From Aporrectodea caliginosa (Eukaryota > Annelida > Clitellata > Crassiclitellata > Lumbricidae), in assembly GCA_020284085.1 (NCBI GenBank), contig JACEVL010000203.1, forward strand, positions 186,001 to 250,000: a stretch of 64,000 nucleotides of DNA. The letters are read 5' to 3'. The notes beneath the pieces were generated by a model. The model was not told the DNA's origin and did no database searches. It was given only the letters and a program-made list of their open reading frames with translations. This document shows positions 19,540-30,800 of this stretch, piece by piece (position 1 is the stretch's first letter; every line of letters starts with the position of its first letter). Position numbers and translations under genes: made by a program.

Positions 19540-19803
19540 AATCCGTTTATTATTTCAAACTGACACACATCAGTATGATTACAATTCATAGTATGAACGG
19601 ATGATCACAAGTTATTACAGGACTCGAATTTAACTGTTAGGCAGCCATGCAAGGCGTCCATCACGTTCTACTGCTCATTATACCAACGCCATCTGGCGAA
19701 TGAAAGGCTGGGTCAACCTTTGGGAGGGTAGCAGAAAGCGATCTCGCGTCTGTGCTGATCTTCTGCTCTTCGTGCCAGAGTGTTACCATTACCCTAAACC
19801 CCA
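19540..19803 (-). mobile_element. tRNA-derived SINE (family B), minus copy
   Basis: The head on the minus strand (GGGGTTTAGGGTAATGGTAA, CTGGCACGAAGAGCAGAAG) starts at about 19803, and the tail lies near 19545. The body motif GGCGCCTTGCATGGC occurs as GACGCCTTGCATGGC. Confidence 0.8.
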
Positions 19804-19988
19804 CCCCAACTTGATAAATGGTCATGTACCGGTAGTTGGATACAGCTGTAGTTTCATACATGCAAGACATTTGGAGTCAATATTGTTTCCAAGCAACTGT
19901 GGTTTGGCCCACGCAAGTCTGTTGTATTTAGTCCACTAATTGAAGGCTTTGATAAGTCTGTCATGCACTGCATGTTGGTGCTCCTAGG

Positions 19989-20356
19989 CAGTGTTTAATC
20001 TACTCCCCTTGCTGTCGGGGGGAATCTAGAGTTCTCGGGGGGGGTATCCAACATATTTGAAAAGTTGATGACCGGGGAGGTGGTAATGAGAGTTTCCAAA
20101 GAATTTTCGAGGGGGTAGTGACGACAGTTTTCCAAGATTTTTCAAGGGGGGTAGTAACGTGACTTTTCCAACACTTTTTTCGAACGAGAATTTTCCACCA
20201 AAAATTTCCCCTCCTCGATAAATCCTGGGGAAATTATCGCTAAATTTCACACTTTCTGTAAAAATTACATCTCTTTCATTTTTCTGGGGAAACTCGATCC
20301 TGGGGGAACTTTCTGGGGAACTTCCCCCCCCCGAAAGACGTCTAGATTAAACACTG
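19989..20356. mobile_element. hAT-like MITE, CAGTGTTTAATCT ends
   Basis: The ends CAGTGTTTAATCT and AGATTAAACACTG are flanked by GCTCCTAGG on both sides, an 8-9 bp duplication with one ambiguous base. The inside has GGGGGGG/CCCCCCC stretches next to TTTCC-rich repeats. A related copy in inverse orientation begins at 20635. Confidence 0.85.
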
Positions 20357-20574
20357 GCTCCTAGGAAGGGAACCAACGAGTGGTGACTACCAATGTCACT
20401 CTGATGCTCAAGCTTCTGTCTTCTTTCAAGAAAAGACTCTAAGTTATTTCTCATTGGTTTTCAAGCTTCTGGTTACACAATAGCTCTTCACCTGGCGACT
20501 AACTAACCACGCCTTAGCTTCACATTTCTGTTAGACTGTGTGTTAACATTTTCAAAATAATACTGTCAGGGGTG

Positions 20575-20965
20575 TAGACGAGCCGGAGCGGTCCGGAGCG
20601 GCGTTCCGGTACTTATTATTTAGCCGGAGCCAGTGTTTAATCTAGACACGTCTCTTGGGTGGGAAAGTTGGAGCGGCGTTCCGGCACTTATTATTTAACG
20701 TCTCTTGGGTGGGAAAGTTCCCCCTAGAATCGAGTTTTCCCACGCAGAAAAATTAAAGACATATAATTTTGTACAGAAAGTGTGAAATTTAGGGAAAATT
20801 CTGCCCCCACGAGGGAAAATTTTGTTGGAAAACTGTTGTTACTACCCCCCTCGAAATTTTTTTGAAACTTTGGTTACTACTGGCCCTTGAAAAAGTGTTC
20901 TTACTAAAGTTAAAAAGTCAGCCCTGGCGACTTGGGAAAATACCACCCCCGGTCATCAACTGAAC
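20575..20965. mobile_element. Fragmented hAT-like elements
   Basis: A left end CAGGGGTGTAGACGAGCCGG at 20571 is followed by CAGTGTTTAATCTAGAC at 20634 and by sequence resembling the 19989 element in opposite orientation, up to GGTCATCAACTG near 20962. A segment with GGAGCGGCGTTCCGG is duplicated. It looks like nested and rearranged copies without clear right ends. Confidence 0.6.
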
Positions 20966-21431
20966 ATGGCCTGTGTGAATGTGTGTCTACACATTTGAAA
21001 ACTAATAATACTAATCACTGCACCTGATACCAATATTTAGTCGGTTTAAAGAGCATAATTAAGCAAATTGTTTAATGACAAACATAAACCTAACGACCTC
21101 ATATAACATTAACAATTTTGATAAAACAGTTGTCTCAACACTCCATTTGAAACGTTAACCAACAAATGACTGGCTATAGGGTCTGAAAAAGCATTTGCCA
21201 ATTTAAAAATAGTTCTGACTCTTGCAAGTATCGGAAACTTTCAAAAAACACATTATATACAAAATGAACAATGTTCACAGATCCGTCAAAACAACAAACA
21301 ATTTATAAAAGGATAAACCATTGGAAAGAAAAAAACATGAATAAATCCAGTCTATGAAATCAACGAAAATATGCAACACAGTCGTCAGTGGTAAGGGTTT
21401 CCCACCGGATGTCTCTGCTATGAACTTTCGC
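20966..21431. other. Presumed 3' region of the macrodomain gene
   Basis: AT-rich sequence just downstream of the stop codon of the minus-strand macrodomain gene. It may be its 3' UTR. An ATTAAA-type polyadenylation hexamer on the minus strand near 21070 is possible but unconfirmed. Confidence 0.4.
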
Positions 21432-21807
21432 TCAACACAAGTCCACTTTCTGAATCCCGGCGTGATCCAGCTTACACTTCTTGTCTGGTGACACGATCCC
21501 ACCAACTTGGCTGGAACTGGCGGAGCCGTCTTCGGCCTCCATGTCCTCCTCCGACGCAGTGGGTTCTTCCACTTCCATTGAGGCTGATTCCTGGCCAGAG
21601 GTTGAGGACTTGGACGTGTCTTCATCTTTACTTTGCTTGCCTGGACGAGTGGACTCATCAGAGGCTGCAGACTCTAGCTTGTCTTGACCTTTACCTTGCT
21701 TGGCTGGACGAGTGGACTCATCAGAGGCTGCAGACTTAGCCTTCGCTTGCCTTCGTCTTTGCCTTCCTTGGTTGGACAATGGGAATCACTTGGAACCTTA
21801 TTATCCT
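21432..21807 (-). CDS. Macrodomain gene exon 10 (C-terminal tail, frame break)
   Basis: Acceptor TTCTTGTAG. Spliced in phase it reads [20 protein letters not shown], and soon after goes out of frame and stops. From about 21765 the other frame gives [19 protein letters not shown], a second [13 protein letters not shown] copy, an acidic [14 protein letters not shown] stretch and DLC-stop. The exon phase calls for exactly one more base than is present (2114 nt in total for the ten exons). This points to a single-base loss near the AAGGCAAGCGAAGG stretch. Confidence 0.8.
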
Positions 21808-24800
21808 CTACAAGAACAAGTATTTTCAACAGATTTTATTGAAAACATAATCCATAGTGCTATTATCATAAAGCACAAGGTGGCCTCAAGTGAAACCCAT
21901 AGCTGCAAGACTTAACCTATTGGGAAATCAAGCACAGAACGGAAGACTGTGCAAATTGACACAACTAGACACATATTTTCCAACATGGATTTACCGATAT
22001 TAACATTGTACTCTAAAATCGATGTGTTCCAGTTAACATTACAAAATATTAGGGCTGCGGAAGTTAACGAATAATCGTTAATTAATTTTAACGATTAAAT
22101 TTATTTTTAATGATTAATCGAAGACCGCTTGACTGCTTCTCATGTTATCAACAAAACACGCAGCTCACTAGAATCTCTTTACTTACTAGTTTTCTCTGGA
22201 ACCCTTTTGTCTGCACCAGGTATTGGAAAATAAGCCTGCATCCATGTCTGATACTGACGAATGTCGACTGGCAGAAACAGACAAAAGATGATGCGGTCGA
22301 TTACCTGGAGCTGAAAAGAGGACAACAAATAAAACAAGTCATTGCAAGAGGCCTTGTGGTTTCGGCTGGACAATTTAAGTGAAGTCAAAGCCTCAAATAC
22401 TTTGATAAGCAAAATATGAATTTTGGTTATACCAGAGAAACGTATAGATGACAATATTCCCATTAACCCTTTAACGACGAGCGTGTACTAAAATGTATGG
22501 GAAACCATAAGCGGCTCGTCGTTAAAGGGTTAACCTTGAACTTACACACAAGAACCTGTTCATCCCTTCACTAAATAAATTCTTGATGGGAGAGGAAATC
22601 AGTGAAATTATGCAACAGACAACGATATATGAACTGCTGAAAGCATTTTCCCTCCACAACCTTTACCCTCCTTTCCAGTCTATCTACCAAAAACACTCAA
22701 ATTGCATTATACACCATTAACAATCAAATTGTACTTTGCTGGATCAGGAAATAAACTGATTTGATTTGATTTGATTTGAAGGAAGGCCAATGTGACCCAA
22801 GGGATCAAAATGAGTCCGGATGTCGGCAATTTACATTCCCGTAGGAAAACAGCAAAATATGATCAGATGTCCCATTACTTGCCTCATAACCTTTTCTTAT
22901 TTTCAGATTTACTGAAAATGGGTGGAAAAATTTTTTTTATACATTTCTGAAGTCTCACATTTGATGAAATTCATTGTTTTAATGTGTATTTTCATAATTT
23001 TTTTTACAGCGAATACTTTAATTTTTTGGATTATATATTAAAATAAATGAAATTTAAAAAAACACACATAATCATTCATAACTTTGTCAAAAAATAATTT
23101 AGAACCAAACTTTTGGTGTCATTTTGAAGCAAAAAATGTGGTCTTTGAGAATATGTAAAATACTCATATTCTAAAATTTCCGACATGCGACTCATTTTGA
23201 TCCCTTGGGTCACATATGTTCAGCTCCATCAATGGATAAAAGAAAACTGAGCTATCAATTGTTCTTCTAGACTTGTCCGTTGCTTCTGACACCGTTCATC
23301 ATAAAATACTACTTCACAACCTCAAATACTGGATCGGTCTACCTAACCATGCAGTTGATATGCATGTGTTTAATGCTAAGATTAGATGGCGCACCAAAAC
23401 CTTTATGATATGCAAGGTTCACCCAACACACAAATGCGATTCTCGTGTAAACCAAAATGCGGTTAGCAATTGGTATAATAAAGGATATGTATACTTACTT
23501 TACTTACTTGTCTGACCTACACCCCTGTACTCGATCAATTCGAATAAATCAACATACTTCTGTACAGTGTTAAATTGCAGTGTACCACAAGGTTCCTGTT
23601 CTAGGTTCACTCCTGTTTACATTATCTACCACTCCACTGTTTTCAATTACATTAAAAATTGTACAGCAAAGTAATACCTGATTCTTCTGCTTTAACGCGG
23701 ATAACCAATCGCGTACAGTATTTAATGCAACATGCACAGCCAGTTCGTTTGGATATCCTATCAAGCAAAATCAGCACCAAATAATAACACCAATTCCTGT
23801 TATTAGCCTTGTTGTCATTTACCATAATAACAGACTTGTATAATATCACTACTTCATATATGTGACCTTACTCTGGCAAAAGGAGGCTTTTGTCCAAAAA
23901 ATTAGTTTTGTATATTTTGTGCTAAAATTGATAAGTAATAATTTCTGTTTAAAATGTTGAAAAAATATTATTCTATCTTGATGGATTCCAGAGATATGAA
24001 TTTTATAATTTTTTATACTCGAAAGTACAATTTCGAGAAAACGCATGCAAAGTTTATTATCTTAATACAAACCCTAGATAGATCGCAAAGTTTATGTGTA
24101 AATTTGTCATGAAATATGTGAAATATTATTAAAATAATTTTTTTCCGTATAATATAAGATCCTATTTATTGATATCTGCCAAAAAATGATAAGTGAAAAA
24201 TTTACACCTGATTTGTGTTTAGCTAATTTCTTCAGTTTTATCACTGGCGACTTCCGCCTCCTTTTGCCAGAGCAGGTCACATATCATAATATTATATGGT
24301 ATCAACACTAGTACAAGATAGATCTTATGTAAGTGAGCCTTTCAGTTCACATCCAAAAACTGATTTCAGCAACACAGATTTGTTTCTATCCTGTAAAAGT
24401 ACAACCGGAACAAGAGCAACGTAAATAAGAGATAGGGCAGAAGTGGTTACCTTTACAAAACCGCATCTCACATGATACCTTGAGTGAAAGAATAAACAAC
24501 TGACAGATTTTTGTCTCAGATTACAATATATAAGCATAAATAAACACAAGAAATTCTGTCCTAAGGGACAGTACTTGGTAATGGTTGGTAAAAGCAAAGA
24601 AACTATTTGCCAAAAAAAACAATAACTGCAGATTAACTTAAATGTAGTGGATCTGTTCACGCCCCGGACGTTAGCAGAACCCCAGCACTACATTTCACGC
24701 CCGTCACGATATTGGCTAAAGCATGTCACTTGAACTTGTTTGCTTCCTTTGGGATTTTGAAATGGCAGACATCTTGAGGGCTGGTTAGGATCAGTTTAGG

Positions 24801-27800
24801 CATCGTGAGGGTTGTTTAGTGTCAGGTTAGGCGTCGTGAGGGTCGGTCAGGGTTAGTGTCGTCATTGGAAAACATGGTGAACAATCATCCACCGCATTCG
24901 GCACGGTTTATCGGTTGGCTCCTTTCACATCCACAAAATCATGTGACATCCATTGACCAAATGCGTAACGGGTGTGATTCGAGTCCTGTTTATAGGCTCA
25001 CATCGGGCGTGACTGTATCCACGACCTAACTTAAAACTAAACAAACCACACTAGCCCCGTTGAGAACTGAGAAACTTACCATAGATTCCAGTTGATATGC
25101 AGCAGAATGCCTAAACGAAAATATACAAATTCATTCATTTCATTTATTCATAAATATGTGAACACAAGCTCACAATGTCATGTGTGACTTAATAACACAA
25201 CTAAGCAAGGGTGTTGGCATATGCATGAAACCATTTACTAAATACACCATGTTTAAGAATGCACACAAGCTCTTGTAAAACCAGCAATATAAAATATTAT
25301 TAGTCGAGCAGAAAAAAATCTTTAAATCTCCTTAAAATCCAATTAAGGCTTTCAAAAAGTAACCAATCTATTAGTCAAGATATGTGATAAGAAGTCAAGA
25401 AAAAAATTCAAAGGTCACAAAATTTTCAAAGTGCATAGCAACAGAAATAGTGAACAGATTACATACGAGTGTACGCATGTTGTTTTTCAACATCTCATCG
25501 AGACATCTGGCATAGCAATTTCGCAGGTCATTGGGATAATTACCCTGCGGCCCCACAGTATGTATGACGTCTAACAGAAAGCAAAAACATGCATTCCATT
25601 AGGAAATTCAAAACACAGACAACAAATGAAAATCTATACAGTAACTTGCGTCACCCAAGACAAATATTTGTATGGGGTTTCGTGTTTAAAACGATCGTTA
25701 CCCTTTCTCACAATCCACAGCCACTTTCTGAGACAGGTCTTTCATCATCTTTAATGTCCCACCAAACCTGCATTCCATGTTTTATGACTTAAGAAGGCAA
25801 TGATTTTACTCTAGATTCAGAACATACATTGGTAGATAAACCACAACTTGATTTAGATTAATACAAACACAGATACGTTTGATGCTCTTAACAGTATATA
25901 ACTCAGTGCGGCTTAAGGGATATAAATATGCTTACAACAAGGCTCAGAAAATGTAACGTTCAAAATGAGCCTTTTCAAATATATGTGCCTGCATAACTGT
26001 GAACCACAGAATCAATCCACTATCTGATGACCCCAATCAACTGCTGATGCGATCATCAAAGTCTGCCAATGTATTCATGCCAGCAAGACTAAATTGGGTG
26101 ATCTGGCCTTTCAGCTAAGGCAACTCTTGTGTGTGGATCTGGAATCCATTCAGGAGAAAGTGATCATGTTTTCAAAAAATTACTTGAAATAGTACGGGTT
26201 TGTTTTAAGACTTAGGTTGCACCTGTGCCCCCTAGTCAACTAAGCTATGATACGTACACTGCCCATACAATGTTGGTGGGTTGATCGGATGGTGAGGGAC
26301 AGGAGTGGCTACTCACCCTCCTAGCTATGAAAAGCGAAAACGCCCACAATTCATGCCCGTGGCTGCCTCTCAAGGCCAGCTTTATGGAATTCCTCTCTCC
26401 TTCAAGTGTTTATGAATTAATATTTTACTTTAATTGTACAAATTCTACTATAAACATGCAAAGAAACTTACATTTTGCAGGCAGCTTGTATCCTAAATGG
26501 AAGCAAATACAAACAATCAATCATCATTTAAAAAGGTCAATTCTAGTCTAGAATACACACTAGCTACATGCTGTCATACAGAGCTATAAAATTAAACAAG
26601 CCAGTGATATCCTGCACAAATTTCAAACACAATTTAACTAACATTTAATAACAAAGGCTAATATAACACTGCCACTGCTCGTACTCTGACAGTGCCAATC
26701 CCAAGCCTGGAGAAAGGAGGCGGGCAATGCAAATCATCTATGTTATGACACAGTGTCGTTAAACACCAACTAACCTAAAGGCTGAAATAGGTCACCTGTA
26801 GTTAAAAAAATAACAGCAATAAAGAGCACTAATTCAGCATTCAGTATCTAGATTATTAAGTGCACAGAGCACTCCCCTAAAATGTCAAAAGCAACAAACA
26901 TGATAATAAGATCATGTCTAATAGCACTTACCACAAGTGGTTTTCGCGTCTCCAGTTCGACAACCATTGAGTGTTCTGCACTCGTCCAACATCGGTGACC
27001 CCGCAGCACGGTGTATTGCACCATCAACTGGAAATAGACGTTAAGTATTTAAACAGAGGCTGAAGTTTGAATTAATTAAACTCTGTTGCATGGTCCTCAT
27101 ATGTGACTCAAGGGATCAAAATGAGTCGGATGTCGGCAATTTACATTCTTAGGAAAACAGCAAAATTTGATCAGATGTCACTTTTTCTTATTTTCAGATT
27201 TTAATGAAAATGGGCCAACAAATTTTTTTTACATTTATGATTTCTCACATTTGATGAAATTCATTGTTTTAATGTGCATTTTCAGAATTTGTGCACATAA
27301 TACTTTTATTATTTGTGATTATATATTAAAATAAATAAAACATTTTTTCACAAAAAACACATGATCGTTCGTAACTTTGTCAAAAAATAAGGTAGAACCA
27401 AACTTTTAGTGTCATTTTAAAGCACAAAATGCGGTCTTTAAGAATATGTAAAATACTCATAATCTAAAATTTTCGACATGCGACTCATTTTGATCCCTTG
27501 GGTCACATATAAGGAGATGAATTTGATCGTATGACAGACAATGAAATCACATTGCAGTTAGTAATCAAGTTCACTTTGGACTTATAAAGCATCTTAAATA
27601 TGACATCATTTAGAACAATTCAGACAGTGTGGTCAAGCATTTCTTCAGAGTTTAATTTACACAAAGCACCTCTCAGGAGTTTCTATCTTTTCAGTTAACC
27701 CTAATCACTTGAATAATATCATCAGGTAATAATTACTGGCACAACAAAACGAATGCTGAAATCCTGTTCTTTCCAGAGCACAAGCCTAATGAGACAGAGA

Positions 27801-30800
27801 GGCATTCTGAGAGGAATAAACATTATTATGCATCAGTGGCGGCGCCAGCTATACCATTTCAGCTTGTTGCGTCAGAGTCATGGGAGTTATTCAGCAGGTC
27901 GAAGAAATTAATGTTTGAGTTTGACACATCAAGTAACGGCAGCAAAGAATACTTAAGCATTTCAATTTTAGAGTTTATAACATAGACGTCTATTGACATA
28001 CTAGATCAAACGTAAAAGTCGTTTAGATAAAATTATAATTGCACTAGTGATCTTATGGGACAGATGTTGATGTTTTAAATGTAAAGAAGATTATTAAAAA
28101 TTCCAGAGAATTTTACACCGCAGTAGGTAGAAAGATCATAAGGCAGGTCAAGTGTAAAATAGGCAGGTCAAACGACCTACCATGACCTATGGTAACACTG
28201 CCACTGTTATGTACTTATTAACCCTTTAACGACGAGCTGCCTATGGTTTCCCATACATTTTAGTACACGCTTGTCGTTAAAGGGTTAAGTGTCACTACGG
28301 TATCTAATGACCAAGCAATTGTGATGGATTAGCCCTAGGTCCCTACACAGCAACCGTCTCAGTGATGGCACGAGCCTTGCAGCTCAACCAGTCAGCTATC
28401 GTGTTCCACAACATCTTAAATTAAGAATGCTGGATAAATATTTTGACTCACCTCCACCTCCTCCCAATAAACTGCTGTTGGCTGCATTCACAATTCCGTC
28501 AATCTCCAGGTTTGTGATGTCACCCTCGAACAACGAAACCTTCGCGTTTATTTCGTCGTCCGCTTCGAAAGACGGAAAGTTACCTTTGAACAGACCCTTG
28601 ATGTGATTAGCTGGAAACAAATTATAATTATCAATCCAACTATAATACTAGTCAAATGAAATGCACATTCCGAAGAATTTCTCCAATTAAAACTTATCAG
28701 CAGTTTGTTAAAAGAATCTGTAAAATAATAATAATTATTTCAAACTGACACACTGCAGTATGATTACAATACATAGTATGAATGGATGATCACAAGTTAT
28801 TACAGGAGTTGGATTTAACTGTTTGGCAGCCATGCAAGGCGCCCATGACGTGCAACTGCTCATTTTGCCAACGCCATCTGGTGAATTAAAGGCTGAGTAA
28901 ACCACTTGGAAGGTTGTGGTAATCGACCCGAGTCCGTGCTGATCTTCTGCTCTTCGTGCCAGAGTGTTCCCATTACCCTAAACCCCCATTCATCTTCCCT
29001 AACGATGAATGGGCATCAAAGATGGGCTTGTTCACGGCAAAAGGTCATTCACAGGTGCTTACTGGCATATTTAAGAAATTCATATCACACTACACCAAAA
29101 ACTCATTATAATACTATCTCTGGGAAACATACATGTATTCAGAACATTGTACAACAAGTTCATGTTATAACAAATTTATTTCCTATAGCTGAACAGTTTT
29201 GGAATGTGTGTCCCTTAGCCTATTGCATCAGAATTCATGTTTTTATAATAATTCTCTGGTGTATTGGGAGACATTTATAACATAGTAATAAAATAATTTA
29301 GCACAGCAGCATAAAATCTTACTAGACTTATTGTTGGAAAGTGACTGCTAAGGTAGATTCAAAGAAGATCAGATTTTATGAATAAAAAAAGTATACAAAT
29401 GGACGGTTATTTATGCATATCAGTACGATATGAACGATACAAAAAGCCAATAAATACATTTCTCACATTATAAGTTTGTCTCAGAGGATTCTTAAAGCAA
29501 TGTATCCAACTATTTATCTGGGCATCAAACTGAACTTCAGACTATATCAACAACATCGCCAAAAGTCACCTGTATTCTCAGAAATTGGGACATCACGCAT
29601 TGTGCAAGATCGCATGGGAGCCGCAACTGAATGCTGCCATGCTTCTGCGAATTTTCCATCTAGCAAGAAATATCCGGACAATTACTTAGTGCTTTTTGTG
29701 AACTTTTCCAGAGAACTGGTACAAAATACACGGCATGATCCTGATAACTATACAGCGCTCACTATGATTCAAACTTGAACATGAACTCTAAAGTAATGAA
29801 AGTTACATATTACAACATAAAGAATATTAATGTCCAGAACCTCTGATTTTATTAAGTGATGCAAATGTACGCACCCTCTGGACGCACTTTCTTCAACGCC
29901 CTTTCATTGGTAGAGTAGAAATCTGTCCATGTATCAATATCAGCCAAATCCGTAATATCCCTTTTTGCGTAAAATCTACGCTTCTCCTTTGGCGTCATGG
30001 CCAGATATCTTTCTGCAAAAAGACAATGACAGTAGGAAATACATGTGTACTGCAATAAATATGTTTGATTTATAAACGTAGGATGCACAAAAAGTGTTCC
30101 CTCTGAGCCGAGCGGTCACACAACAGCTGTGAATTACAAAATGTGGTCAAATAGAAAATCGCAAGAAAATTACTTCTGCAGAGCACTTGCTGAAAACCTT
30201 GCGTTTACTTTTCAACTTACGGGAATGCCATCTGTTGCATTTAGTTGGAAGATATTTCAACAACGACATAAGAAAGATTAACTTTCACACAGCTACTATT
30301 AAATGAACAATAATGGCCCTCTGCATACCAAAAAACATAAAATTTACCATTGTATCATTTCATAATCACATAAATCACTTAGTAATCTATCAATTCCAAC
30401 TTTACTCACATATTTAAATTATGATTTTTTTATACTTTAAGGTAAAAGAGCATTTTAACATATTTTATTGATAGTGGAGGTAGCGTTGCATTTTAGCGTA
30501 TTTAATTATTTCAATAATTTTCATGATAACTGTAATGAATCCAGCTTCTATTCAAGCAAGATTCTTTTCATCAATCCCACTTCTATTTAACCTAAAATTA
30601 TTTTCATCTTAATCATCTATCCCACTTCTATTTAACAAGAATTCTTTTCGTCAATCCAACTTGTATTCGACCAACGCTGAAACCCATGCAATGCGAGTCA
30701 TTTACAACGCTAAACTACACGCTTTTTTTCATCAATCCAATTTCTATTTTAACAAATAACTAGCAGAGATGGGCAGTAATTGAAATTACGTAATTGAAAT

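Noticed and set aside
28906..29778. Plus-strand frames of 100-124 codons
   Set aside because: They lie in a macrodomain-gene intron and partly in a SINE; no recognisable domain or splice context.
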